Below, piece after piece: positions 8,677 through 16,746 of a stretch of DNA of 48,673 nt. Made by a program: the position numbers and the translations under genes. The notes under the pieces were generated by a model that saw nothing but the letters and a program-made list of their open reading frames with translations, was not told the DNA's origin and did not search any database. Positions within the stretch are counted from its first letter, which is position 1. Each line of letters starts with the position of its first letter. The DNA is taken from NCBI RefSeq assembly GCF_001399675.1, contig NZ_LJCO01000041.1, forward strand, positions 1 through 48,673. The letters are read 5' to 3'. This DNA is from Paenalicyclobacillus ferrooxydans (GTDB lineage: Bacteria > Bacillota > Bacilli > Alicyclobacillales > Alicyclobacillaceae).

Positions 8677-10593
8677 ATGGTTGCATTCTTTCCAACCCCA
8701 TTCGTTGACGAGGTTTTCTATAGCATACTGGCTCGCCACCACGCCGCGAGCGGCAACATCAGTCCAAAAGCAACCATTATGGATTTGTACGGGATAACTA
8801 CAGTAACGGCTGTAGTAGACTTACCAGCCCATTTTGATGCCTTGGTGAGCAATCTGCCAGTAAATCATCGGTATAAAACCGATGTATTGATTAAAGCACA
8901 TACCCTATTTCCCTTTTATAGTGCCTTTCTTCCACCACAACGGGCAAACCTGGTTTTTGAGTCCATGAAAGGCGACATTGGGCACTCCGTACATGGGCGG
9001 CTCGGTATTATGGCAAGTTCCATCAGCACGAATAAGACACTCAAATACTGTCGTGAATGTTTCGATGCGGATAAAATTCGTTGGGGAGAGCCACATTGGC
9101 ATCGCGTTCACCAAGTACCTGGGGTATATATATGTCCAATTCACAGGATTCCACTGTATCGAAGCCGATTGTTACCTATGAACCGACATGAGTTCATGAC
9201 TGCCACTCGTGAGGATTATCAACAAGAAACGCAGGATACAAACGGGGACAAAGAGGGAGTCTTCGTCGAAGATGTCCCATCAGCATGGGACGATGCCATT
9301 TCAAAGATAACCATATTGTTAGAAGATGACGAGTTATCCACAAAATATCGAATGCTTGTGGACAATGTGGATAAGTTACTCAACTCCAGCTATGCGAATC
9401 GTCCGATGGAATGGTTTGCGAACCACTATGTTGCTCGTTTAAAGGAGATAGGACTTGCCAATGTCCATGGTCATGTAAGACAAGTGGAGTTTCGACGGGA
9501 GTTTCTAAGCTATTACGGGGAACCATTTCTGGAGGTCATGCAATCTTCCGTTTCGGAGAGAGACGACAACTGGCTGAACGCTATGGTGCGAAAGCATCGC
9601 AAGACGTTTCATCCAATACGACACTTGCTCCTGATGCAGTTTCTCGGTATCAGTTTGGATGACATGTTCGTAAATGACCCACAGTACCAACCCTTTGGAA
9701 CATCCCCGTGGCTGTGTTTGAATCCAGCCGCCGATCACTATTTACAACCCGTCGTTGAAGATATGTCCATTCGATACGACAGTAAGGTGAAGCGTGCGAT
9801 TGGTACTTTCTTATGTTCGTGCGGGTTTGTCTATGCACGGAAGGGACCAGACACCAGCATAGACGACAAATACAGGATTGGGAGAATAAAGGCTTTCGGG
9901 TCAGTGTGGGAGCAGAAACTCGGTGAGTTCTTGAAAGAAGACTTGAGTTTACGGGAGATTGCCCGAAGACTGCACGTCGATGTCAACACTGTAAAGAAGT
10001 ACGCTGATCTTCCCCAACAAGATTGCAAGGCAACATCTTCTCCTGTCCCTGATGACCTTCGGAAACGTCAACGGCATGCTTGGAGCGAATTGGTGAGGCT
10101 GAACGAGCAGAAGTCACGAACTGAACTTAGGCACATGAACAAGGCGTTGTACACATGGCTTTATCGCAACGATAAGAGTTGGTTGATAGCACATTCGCCG
10201 AAACCAAAACGGGTAATCACGACAAATTTGAGGGTTGACTGGGGCAAGCGAGACGAGGAAATTCTTGCTTTGGTAGGGACTGAAGTGACGAGGATACTCA
10301 CATCGGATGGTAAGCCAGAGCGGATTTCAATCAGCAGAATTGGGAAACGAATTGGCTACTTGTCTCTGTTGGAAAAACATTTGAAGAAGATGCCGAAGAC
10401 GAAATCGTATTTGGAGTCGGTGAAGGAAAATGTCGAGGATTTTCAGATGCGGCAAATCAGGTGGGCAATGCAGGAAATTGAGCGTGAGGGTCAGGACTTA
10501 CAGTGGTGGAGGATTGTAAGAAAGGCTGGAATTCGGGGGGAGGCGGCAGACAGGCATCGGGACATTTTTGAAACAATTGAGATTTCTACGTGA
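8677..10593 (+). CDS. tniQ: TniQ/TnsD-family target selector
   Basis: This gene encodes 638 residues; ATG 8677 directly follows the tnsC stop, and the upstream in-frame ATG lies inside tnsC. The protein starts with the TniQ hallmark FFPTPFVDEVFYSILAR. A zinc site is formed by C125, C128, C153 and H156 (CRECF..ICPIH), and a second Cys pair (CSCGF) lies near residue 380. An HTH (LREIARRLHVDVNTVKKYA) follows at about 425-445. This length is that of a TnsD-type protein, which reads a fixed chromosomal site, rather than the short TniQ of CRISPR-guided elements. The recognised target cannot be told from this window. No tnsE is present. Confidence 0.9.
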   Translation: MVAFFPTPFVDEVFYSILARHHAASGNISPKATIMDLYGITTVTAVVDLPAHFDALVSNLPVNHRYKTDVLIKAHTLFPFYSAFLPPQRANLVFESMKGDIGHSVHGRLGIMASSISTNKTLKYCRECFDADKIRWGEPHWHRVHQVPGVYICPIHRIPLYRSRLLPMNRHEFMTATREDYQQETQDTNGDKEGVFVEDVPSAWDDAISKITILLEDDELSTKYRMLVDNVDKLLNSSYANRPMEWFANHYVARLKEIGLANVHGHVRQVEFRREFLSYYGEPFLEVMQSSVSERDDNWLNAMVRKHRKTFHPIRHLLLMQFLGISLDDMFVNDPQYQPFGTSPWLCLNPAADHYLQPVVEDMSIRYDSKVKRAIGTFLCSCGFVYARKGPDTSIDDKYRIGRIKAFGSVWEQKLGEFLKEDLSLREIARRLHVDVNTVKKYADLPQQDCKATSSPVPDDLRKRQRHAWSELVRLNEQKSRTELRHMNKALYTWLYRNDKSWLIAHSPKPKRVITTNLRVDWGKRDEEILALVGTEVTRILTSDGKPERISISRIGKRIGYLSLLEKHLKKMPKTKSYLESVKENVEDFQMRQIRWAMQEIEREGQDLQWWRIVRKAGIRGEAADRHRDIFETIEIST

Positions 10594-10708
10594 AAATAAA
10601 GCTGTTTTGCTATGATTAGCAGGAGCATTGTTGTATTCGAACAGTATATTTGGTCATCTGTTCGCCCTGGAGCCAGATTTGCATATTCAAAAAGGGAGGA
10701 TGGATTTG

Positions 10709-11029
10709 ATGTTATTCAGAGCCGTAGCTCTGTTTGTTTTAGCAGGATTAGCGGAGATTGGTGGAGGCTATCTCATTTGGCAGTGGTTAAGGAATGGTAG
10801 ACCGCTCTGGGTCGGTATCATTGGAGCAATTATTATGGTTGCATATGGCGTAGTAGCCACTCGTCAGGAGTTTTCGTTTGGCAAAACATACGCGGCTTAT
10901 GGCGGTGTTTTCATAGTGATGGCTGTACTTTGGGGATGGTTTGTTGATAAAAAATCGCCCGACTTGAATGAGTGGGTTGGTGCGGCAATTTGCTTAGTTG
11001 GGGTATTTATCATGCTATTGAAAAAGTAA
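10709..11029 (+). CDS. ynfA: YnfA/UPF0060-family membrane protein
   Basis: This gene encodes 106 residues, the normal size of the family. ATG 10709 lies nine bases after GGGAGG; earlier in-frame starts have no site. Four membrane helices cover nearly the whole protein. Family signatures are GLAEIGGGYLIW near the N terminus, ATRQEFSFGKTYAAYGGVF in the middle and the D-rich loop before the last helix. YnfA resembles small multidrug-resistance exporters, and its role is not firmly known. It is the first cargo gene behind tniQ (115 bases) and is closed by a terminator shared with the arsenic operon. Confidence 0.85.
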   Translation: MLFRAVALFVLAGLAEIGGGYLIWQWLRNGRPLWVGIIGAIIMVAYGVVATRQEFSFGKTYAAYGGVFIVMAVLWGWFVDKKSPDLNEWVGAAICLVGVFIMLLKK

Positions 11030-11087
11030 AGTTACGGGTGATGAAGACAGGCATGCATGCATGGAAAGTCCAGTGTCAAAAGAGTGA

Positions 11088-11120
11088 AATACGCCTCCTG
11101 TGGAATTGTGGAGGCGTATT
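11088..11120. terminator. Bidirectional terminator
   Basis: AATACGCCTCC at 11088-11098 pairs perfectly with GGAGGCGTATT at 11110-11120. It lies between the convergent ynfA gene and the arsenic operon and can serve both strands; T-rich bases are modest on either side. Confidence 0.7.
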
Positions 11121-11136
11121 CTAATTAAGATGAAAC

Positions 11137-11415
11137 TTAACAATTGCTTTGTCCAATCAGCACAAGCCCTGCTCCAGCTTCCGTACTTTGATAATCTAAC
11201 GTAACAGCTTGTGTGTGCCGAACCACGCGATTTTCGATGGCGACTTTAATGTCGTTGATGATTTCGACGATATCATCGTCATGGGGATCATCAAGTGACA
11301 AACCAAGTTTCGGACTGCAACAACCCGCGCCAGCAAATATTACACGAATACCTTCTGCATTGTGTTCTGTCAATAAGTCCGATAAATATGTTTTTCCTGC
11401 GTCTGTAATTTTCAT
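11137..11415 (-). CDS. HesB/IscA-like small protein in arsenic operon
   Basis: This gene encodes 92 residues. The pattern ..IRVIFAGAGCCSPKLGLSLDD.. and the C-terminal ..GLVLIGQSNC match HesB/IscA-like proteins, which bind Fe-S clusters or iron through three Cys. Here the candidate ligands are the paired Cys near residues 32-33 and the final Cys 92. Some HesB-like relatives with this GxCCSP motif are selenoproteins; this one uses Cys. It is the last gene of the arsenic operon, 19 bases after arsI. A part in supplying iron to the non-heme-iron enzyme ArsI, or in binding As(III), is inference. Confidence 0.75.
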   Translation of the reverse strand: MKITDAGKTYLSDLLTEHNAEGIRVIFAGAGCCSPKLGLSLDDPHDDDIVEIINDIKVAIENRVVRHTQAVTLDYQSTEAGAGLVLIGQSNC

Positions 11416-11434
11416 TCACCAACGCTCCCTGAGT

Positions 11435-11908
11435 TCACTTTTTTGAAGGAATTTCGATTTCAATAAAGCTCGGTTGTGCGGATGGTGCACAACACAAGGA
11501 AAAGTTATGACGAGCATCTTCGGCACTTTCAAACTCGCTGTCTTCTTTCGTATAGAAGATTTCCCATGCGTTTCCGTCTGGATCATACACCCACACTTTG
11601 TCTTGAACGGCGTAACAACAGGTAGTATTCATTTCGTCGATTAACACTAAATTGTTCTGACGCAGGCGTTCACCCATCGCCAAAACCTCTTCGGTATTGT
11701 TGACTTGAAACCCCAAGTGATTAAGTACGCCATTCTTCTCGAATGGACGGACATTCAAAGAAAAGTGAAGGGCTGGTTCATCAAGTTCAAACTTGGCGTA
11801 GTTATCCTTGACTTTCGTTGGTTCCGCGCCAAAGAAGGCTCGATAAAACTTCAAGGATGCCTCCAAATCAGTGCAATTCACGGCAACGTGCATGCGTTTA
11901 ATGGTCAT
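11435..11908 (-). CDS. arsI: ArsI/CadI-family dioxygenase (C-As lyase)
   Basis: This gene encodes 157 residues of the vicinal-oxygen-chelate fold. ArsI enzymes use Fe(II) and oxygen to split the carbon-arsenic bond of trivalent organoarsenicals such as methylarsenite. The iron ligands fit H7, H64 and E116, and the substrate-binding pair is C97-C98 (TTCCYA), matching the H5/H62/E115 and C96/C97 set described for characterised ArsI. The start codon overlaps the arsC stop by one base and has GGAGG ahead of it. A further CC pair occurs near the C terminus. Confidence 0.88.
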   Translation of the reverse strand: MTIKRMHVAVNCTDLEASLKFYRAFFGAEPTKVKDNYAKFELDEPALHFSLNVRPFEKNGVLNHLGFQVNNTEEVLAMGERLRQNNLVLIDEMNTTCCYAVQDKVWVYDPDGNAWEIFYTKEDSEFESAEDARHNFSLCCAPSAQPSFIEIEIPSKK

Positions 11909-12333
11909 CAGTTGATTTCCTCCTTCAAGAATTTTGCAATGCGTTCTTTAATGGCATCCCGCACCTCATGAAACTTTGCGGTAATTTCCTGTTCAGATCC
12001 CGTAGCTTTTGCAGGGTCTTCAAATCCCCAGTGCAAACGATTGACGTGTGGAGGTGTGACAGGGCACTTGTCGTTGGCATCGCCGCAAAGGGTGATTACA
12101 TAGTCAGCTTTGTTCAGAATTTCAAGGTCGATCAAATCCGATGTGTGATGGGAGATATCCACACCCGCATTCTTCATGGCAGAGACGGCTCTTGGATTGA
12201 GACCATGGGTTTCAATTCCTGCACTATAAACCTCAATCTTGTCCCCACCGAGATGTCTTGCCCAGCCTTCTGCCATTTGACTGCGGCATGAGTTGCCTGT
12301 GCACAAGAAATAAATAAGTCGTTTGTTTGCCAT
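11908..12333 (-). CDS. arsC: Arsenate reductase, thioredoxin-coupled
   Basis: This gene encodes 141 residues of the low-molecular-weight phosphatase-like type found in Gram-positive bacteria. It reduces arsenate to arsenite with electrons from thioredoxin. The P-loop CTGNSCR holds the nucleophile C11 and C16; the relay cysteines are C83 and C90 ([10 protein letters not shown]). It follows acr3 by 15 bases and overlaps arsI. GGAGGG precedes the ATG. All catalytic residues are present, so it should be active. Confidence 0.95.
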   Translation of the reverse strand: MANKRLIYFLCTGNSCRSQMAEGWARHLGGDKIEVYSAGIETHGLNPRAVSAMKNAGVDISHHTSDLIDLEILNKADYVITLCGDANDKCPVTPPHVNRLHWGFEDPAKATGSEQEITAKFHEVRDAIKERIAKFLKEEIN

Positions 12334-12348
12334 GACAATTCCCTCCGT

Positions 12349-13392
12349 TTAGGCTGTTGCCTTTTGAAAATATCTTTGTTGGAACTTAAGTGCGACCTTC
12401 ACGAGTGCAATCATCACGGGTACTTCCACTAAAGGACCGATGACTGCGGCAAAGGCGGCACCAGAGTTGATGCCAAACACACCGACGGCAACAGCGATTG
12501 CAAGTTCAAAGTTGTTACTTGCCGCAGTAAAAGACAGGGTACAAGTCACCGAGTAGTCGGCTCCAGCACGTTTACCCATAAAGAAGGACACAAGAAACAT
12601 GACGACAAAGTAGATGAGTAGCGGAATTGCAATTCGAACGACATCCATCGGCAAGCGAACAATTAAATTGCCTTTAAGCGAGAACATGACAATGATGGTG
12701 AATAACAGTGCAATGAGTGTAATTGGGCTGATTTTCGGCACGAAATTCTTCTCGTACCACGAACGCCCCTTTGCTTTCACAAAGATGTAACGGGTAATCG
12801 CACCCGCCAAGAACGGGATGCCTAAAAAGATGAAGACACTCTTTGCTACTTCAGCGATGGTAATGTGGATGACCATGCTGTGGAATCCGAGCCATTGCGG
12901 AACAATGGTTACGAAAATGTAGGCGTAGACCGAATAAAAGAGGACTTGAAAAATCGAGTTGAACGCTACGAGACCTGCCGCGTATTCCGCGTTTCCTTTA
13001 GAAAGGTCGTTCCAGACGATGACCATCGCAATACAACGAGCCAATCCAATCATGATGAGTCCAACCATGTACTCTGGATAACCACGAAGGAAGACGAGTG
13101 CCAAGACAAACATCAAAACAGGTCCAATGACCCAGTTCTGAACAAGTGATAGTCCCAGGATTTTACCGTTTCGAAATACCTGACCGATCTCTTCATACCG
13201 TACTTTCGCAAGCGGCGGATACATCATCAGGATTAAACCAATCGCTATTGGAATGGATGTGGTTCCGACTTGCAATTGGTTCAGTCCATTGACGAAACCA
13301 GGTGATATATAGCCCAAAACAATTCCGATTACCATCGCCGCGAAAATCCAGATGGTAAGGTATCGGTCAAGAAAAGATAACCGTTTGACCAA
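12349..13392 (-). CDS. acr3: ACR3-family arsenite efflux permease
   Basis: This gene encodes 347 residues with ten predicted membrane helices. It exports arsenite at the cell membrane. The family hallmark [13 protein letters not shown] carries the essential cysteine near residue 119. The start is TTG with AAGGAGCG upstream. It lies 15 bases behind arsR in the same operon and upstream of arsC, the standard arsR-acr3-arsC order. Confidence 0.95.
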   Translation of the reverse strand: MVKRLSFLDRYLTIWIFAAMVIGIVLGYISPGFVNGLNQLQVGTTSIPIAIGLILMMYPPLAKVRYEEIGQVFRNGKILGLSLVQNWVIGPVLMFVLALVFLRGYPEYMVGLIMIGLARCIAMVIVWNDLSKGNAEYAAGLVAFNSIFQVLFYSVYAYIFVTIVPQWLGFHSMVIHITIAEVAKSVFIFLGIPFLAGAITRYIFVKAKGRSWYEKNFVPKISPITLIALLFTIIVMFSLKGNLIVRLPMDVVRIAIPLLIYFVVMFLVSFFMGKRAGADYSVTCTLSFTAASNNFELAIAVAVGVFGINSGAAFAAVIGPLVEVPVMIALVKVALKFQQRYFQKATA

Positions 13393-13407
13393 GTGTTTTC
13401 ACGCTCC

Positions 13408-13731
13408 TTAATCGCACTGCACGAGCAAGCCCTGTTGTTCAAGTTGCCGTAGTTCTTCGGACAAGTCAGGTAAATTCGTTAGAGATATCCCAAGTTCTTC
13501 CAAGCGATCGCGGTTCAAGGAATAAAACACCCACATTCCTTTGCGCGTCTCCTTGACCAGACCAGAAGTCTTTAGACGACTCATGTGTTTTGATACGGCT
13601 GGTTGTGAAATTTTGAATATCGGAACAAGTTCACATACACAGCAGTCACGAGTTTGAAGGAGCGCGATGATCTTTAGACGAGTAAGGTCAGCGAGAGCCT
13701 TCAGCGTAGCGGCGAGTTCCTCGAAATCCAT
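13408..13731 (-). CDS. arsR: ArsR-family arsenite-responsive repressor
   Basis: This gene encodes 107 residues with a winged helix. The metal site CCVCEL (residues 30-34) is the classic CVC motif at the start of the DNA-contacting helix, so As(III) binding should release the operator. The recognition region reads ISQPAVSKHMSRL. It is the first gene of the arsenic operon and should repress its own promoter at 13750-13778. Confidence 0.95.
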   Translation of the reverse strand: MDFEELAATLKALADLTRLKIIALLQTRDCCVCELVPIFKISQPAVSKHMSRLKTSGLVKETRKGMWVFYSLNRDRLEELGISLTNLPDLSEELRQLEQQGLLVQCD

Positions 13732-13749
13732 ACAACCACCTCAATGAAC

Positions 13750-13778
13750 AATATAACGATATGGTTATGTAATTTCAA
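13750..13778 (-). promoter_or_regulatory. arsR operon promoter with embedded operator
   Basis: On the minus strand TTGAAA (13773-13778) and TATATT (13750-13755) are separated by exactly 17 bases. The spacer and -10 contain the perfect inverted repeat ATAAC-N6-GTTAT (13753-13768), a typical ArsR/SmtB site, placed so that bound repressor blocks polymerase. The arsR start is 19 bases downstream of the -10. Confidence 0.85.
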
Positions 13779-14343
13779 GTGGTTTGATTGGCACATCCTC
13801 GTTAAACTCACTGACCTACCTTGTTTTTGGAGATACATTGTTGACGAGATTTACACCAATGCTGGGTGTCCTTGCTTTGGGTATTTACCGTGGTTGGCGA
13901 CATCCGTACGTGTGATTCAAGTGGGAAAATGGAGGGTTCAATGTACATAAAACGTGGTGCTGTTCTTAAAAAATCGATATTTGCGATATAGTGCACATTG
14001 TAACGTGAAGGAGCGTTATAAATTCATCCTTAATCGTGTATGAGTGGATAAAAAATTTATCCCAGTCACTGCAACGATGAGTGCGCTTACAGGTAAAATT
14101 CTTTGGTTGACCTTACGTATGTTCCGTTTTAAACTTAGAGTCCTGAGACGGAACGGATCGACTTTCGGAGAATGACTGAAAGTCTATTGCTTTTTTACTA
14201 CGAAATGAACGGTGCTTTTATCAAAGGTTGCTTAGGGATCAGTAGGTTTTGTGTTGCATATCGAAATGTAGCTTGGTGTTTGTGTGCCCTGACTCTCATG
14301 AGACTTGAGAGTCCATAAAATGCTTGATTTTGGGAGGTTTTTT
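13779..14343. other. Intergenic region with possible SulP leader hairpins
   Basis: No gene is seen. Two hairpins stand out: GTTCCGT (14121-14127) with ACGGAAC (14148-14154), and GACTTTC (14160-14166) with GAAAGTC (14178-14184), the latter followed by six T at 14191-14196. Together they could be a leader with an attenuator ahead of the SulP gene; I match them to no known riboswitch. Confidence 0.4.
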
Positions 14344-15792
14344 GTGATTTTTAAAAACTTAAAAGAGGAATGGCTGTCGAATGTCAGGAAGGATATATTG
14401 GCTGGCATGGCGGTTGCATTTGCCCTGATTCCAGAGGCGATTGCATTTTCCATGATTGCGGGTGTGAACCCGATGATTGGGTTATACGGTGCGTTTATCC
14501 TTGCAATTGTAGTTTCGATCTTTGGCGGACGTTTGGGCATGATATCTGGTGCGACGGGTTCGACGGCGCTGTTGATGGTGCTGTTGGTGAAGAATCATGG
14601 TGATCAGTACCTCTTTGCGACGGGTGTTCTGGCTGGTGTAATCCAACTGCTTATAAGTGTCTTAAAGCTTGGTCGTTTTATTACCTTTGTATCGCATAGC
14701 GTTGTTACTGGGTTTGTGAATGCTTTAGCCATTTTGATCTTTTTAGCACAAGTCCCACATATCGTTGGGCAGGGCATGGTAGCCTACGTCGTTTGTGGTG
14801 TGACAGTTGCTATTGTCTGGGGATTACCGTATTTAACAAAGGCTGTTCCATCGTCGATCGTCGCAATTATAGTCATCACTGCTGTGAGTTTCGTATTTAA
14901 ATTACATTTGCAGACAGTTGGGGATATAGGGCACCTACAGGCGCATCTGCCGTTCTTTCATATCCCTGCCGTTCCTTTTGATTTGCACACATTGTCCATC
15001 ACCTTACCGTATGCCGTACCAATTGCGTTGGTGGGTAGTTTAGAAACGCTCATGACAGCAACAGTGGTTGATGACATGACACACTCGCATAGTAACAAGG
15101 ATCGGGAAATTCGCGGGCAAGGTATTGCCAACATCCTGACAGGATTTTTTGGTGCTATGGCAGGATGTGCCATGATTGGTCAGTCGGTCTTAAATGTTGG
15201 GTATGGTGGACGTAAGCGGCTCTCGACATTTGTATCGGGCGCATTTTTAATCACTTTGATTGTTGCACTGAAGCCACTTGTCAGTCAGATTCCCGTTGCC
15301 GCGCTTGTTGGGGTTATGTTTATGGTATCTGTTTACACGTTCGAGTGGAAATCGCTCCTTAATCTTAGAAAAGTGCCTGTTTTTGAGTCGCTTGTTATGG
15401 TCATCACGGTGGTTTCGGTAGTTGCCACGAATGATTTAGCGATTGGAGTTTTTGTAGGGGTTATCTTAAACGCGGTTTTTATCGGTTGGAAGATGGCGCG
15501 TATTCATGCCAAAACCACACTAAGTCCTGATGGAGTGAAGACTTACATTATCAGAGGTCAGATGTTCTTTGGAACGACGAATCACTTTGTCGATTTGTTT
15601 GACATTCAGGATGATCCTGACGAAGTGCAAATTGATTTTAGTCATACACATGTGTGGGATTATGCGTCAGTGATCGGAATTCAAAAAGTGATTGCTAAGT
15701 ATGAGCATTTAGGTAAGTCGGTTTACCTCATTGGCTTAAACAGAGAGAGCCAGGACTTACTACGTAAATCTGGACGCGCGATTTCTGCATAA
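14344..15792 (+). CDS. SulP-family anion transporter with STAS domain
   Basis: This gene encodes 482 residues. GTG 14344 is chosen because GGGAGG (14332-14337) lies seven bases ahead; upstream in-frame starts would place that site inside the gene. The membrane domain (about residues 1-375) has the family motif GLYGAFILAIV..IFGG near the N terminus, and a C-terminal STAS domain (about 390-480) follows. SulP proteins carry sulfate, bicarbonate or related oxyanions; substrate is not readable here. Its place between arsenic and mercury genes suggests cargo, perhaps an oxyanion function, but that is inference. Confidence 0.88.
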   Translation: MIFKNLKEEWLSNVRKDILAGMAVAFALIPEAIAFSMIAGVNPMIGLYGAFILAIVVSIFGGRLGMISGATGSTALLMVLLVKNHGDQYLFATGVLAGVIQLLISVLKLGRFITFVSHSVVTGFVNALAILIFLAQVPHIVGQGMVAYVVCGVTVAIVWGLPYLTKAVPSSIVAIIVITAVSFVFKLHLQTVGDIGHLQAHLPFFHIPAVPFDLHTLSITLPYAVPIALVGSLETLMTATVVDDMTHSHSNKDREIRGQGIANILTGFFGAMAGCAMIGQSVLNVGYGGRKRLSTFVSGAFLITLIVALKPLVSQIPVAALVGVMFMVSVYTFEWKSLLNLRKVPVFESLVMVITVVSVVATNDLAIGVFVGVILNAVFIGWKMARIHAKTTLSPDGVKTYIIRGQMFFGTTNHFVDLFDIQDDPDEVQIDFSHTHVWDYASVIGIQKVIAKYEHLGKSVYLIGLNRESQDLLRKSGRAISA

Positions 15793-15804
15793 CAATTACA
15801 TGGA

Positions 15805-15832
15805 GGGGATGATTACATATCATCTCCTTTTT
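15805..15832 (+). terminator. Terminator after the SulP gene
   Basis: GGGGATGAT (15805-15813) pairs with ATCATCTCC (15819-15827), followed by TTTTT. Confidence 0.8.
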
Positions 15833-15962
15833 GTTTTCAGCAAGAAGCCCCATAGGAAAGTTTGAGTCGGCACCCGCCACATGTGATCGATGGTGAGAAT
15901 ACGCCATTAGTTGAACAAGGACCATGTTGTTATACATTTGGGCTTGTTCCGATAATGTGCCA

Positions 15963-15996
15963 TTGACGCGCTGTCATATTTAGATATATAAATATG
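15963..15996 (+). promoter_or_regulatory. mer-locus promoter and palindromic ArsR-type operator
   Basis: TTGACG at 15963-15968 and TATAAA at 15987-15992 are 18 bases apart. The perfect palindrome CATATTTA-GATATA-TAAATATG (15975-15996) covers the spacer and -10. It has the size and AT pattern of ArsR/SmtB operators and is the likely site of the CmtR-type regulator encoded at 16280. Confidence 0.8.
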
Positions 15997-16015
15997 TATG
16001 TGACGAGGTGTAAAC

Positions 16016-16274
16016 ATGAATAGAGAACCTGATAAAAGTGGATCTTGGAGTTTGCTCGCGATTTCAGGGATTATGATGGTCTGGACTGCCCGTTTTATTA
16101 GCTGGCGCAGGGCTTACCGCTGTCGCGACGTTTCTCGTAGAAGCAAAGGACTGGATTATTGGAGGCGTGGTTGCATTACTTGGTGTGGTGTTTCTTGCAC
16201 GTTCGGTTCACCACAAATGGAGAAATTGCAAGGATGACCATTGTACTCCGAGGCAGGTAACAGAGAGGAAGTGA
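16016..16274 (+). pseudogene. Frameshifted two-helix membrane protein of the mer locus
   Basis: The first frame gives MNREPDKSGSWSLLAISGIMM and then loses hydrophobic sense; from about 16079 another frame continues ..LPVLLAGAGLTAVATFLVEA.. through a second hydrophobic helix to a Cys-containing tail (..NCKDDHC..) and stops at 16274. The joined protein would be about 85 residues with two membrane helices and a C-terminal Cys pair, the build of small mercuric-ion transporters such as MerF. The vicinal Cys pair expected in the first helix is not seen because the shift falls there. A true frameshift or a sequence error are both possible. It sits right behind the palindromic operator. Confidence 0.65.
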
Positions 16275-16279
16275 TCTTA

Positions 16280-16612
16280 GTGGAGCCACTACAAAAAATT
16301 GAGGAAGTTCAAACCGAGTTGTATGCGAAGTTTTTTCACGGGTTGTCAAACGCAACACGATTTAAAATCACGGAACTGCTATTAGATGGTGAAAAAAGTG
16401 TTGGTGAATTGGTTGAAGCGGTTGGCGTATCCCAAGGTCAAGTTTCCAACCACTTGGCTTGTTTGAAGTGGTGCGGGTACGTTTCATCCCGACAAGAAGG
16501 TAAATACGTGCTATATCGCGTCACAGATGAGCGTGTTCGTACAATCATGCAATTGGCTAAAGGAATTGTGGCAGACAATGCGGCGCATATCAGTAATTGT
16601 ACAAGAATGTAA
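16280..16612 (+). CDS. ArsR-family metal sensor of CmtR type
   Basis: This gene encodes 110 residues; GTG 16280 has GAGGAAG upstream. A winged-helix domain (..SQGQVSNHLACLKWCGYV..) carries C61 and C65 in the recognition helix, and C107 stands near the C terminus. This three-Cys pattern (C57/C61/C102) is that of mycobacterial CmtR, a Cd/Pb sensor; ArsR-type sensors of related build act as mercury regulators in actinomycetes. With merA directly downstream and no MerR-family gene present, it is the probable Hg(II)-responsive repressor of this locus. Confidence 0.85.
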   Translation: MEPLQKIEEVQTELYAKFFHGLSNATRFKITELLLDGEKSVGELVEAVGVSQGQVSNHLACLKWCGYVSSRQEGKYVLYRVTDERVRTIMQLAKGIVADNAAHISNCTRM

Positions 16613-16746
16613 AAGAAGCATTTTAGGATTCATGAGTCTTTTATGATTGCAAGTTCACAAAATCTCTACGCGAAGGGAAAGCTGAGTACCGTGTTCACAT
16701 TCATGTTGTGCGTTGACATGGACTCAATGGAGTATGGAGGTGCAAT

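Noticed and set aside
8677-10593. CRISPR-associated (guide-RNA) transposition
   Set aside because: TniQ is of the long TnsD type, and no Cascade or Cas12k genes or array lie in the window.
16705-16740. MerR-type promoter ahead of merA
   Set aside because: TTGACA is present, but no -10 lies at the 19-20-base spacing of mer promoters and no MerR gene is seen.
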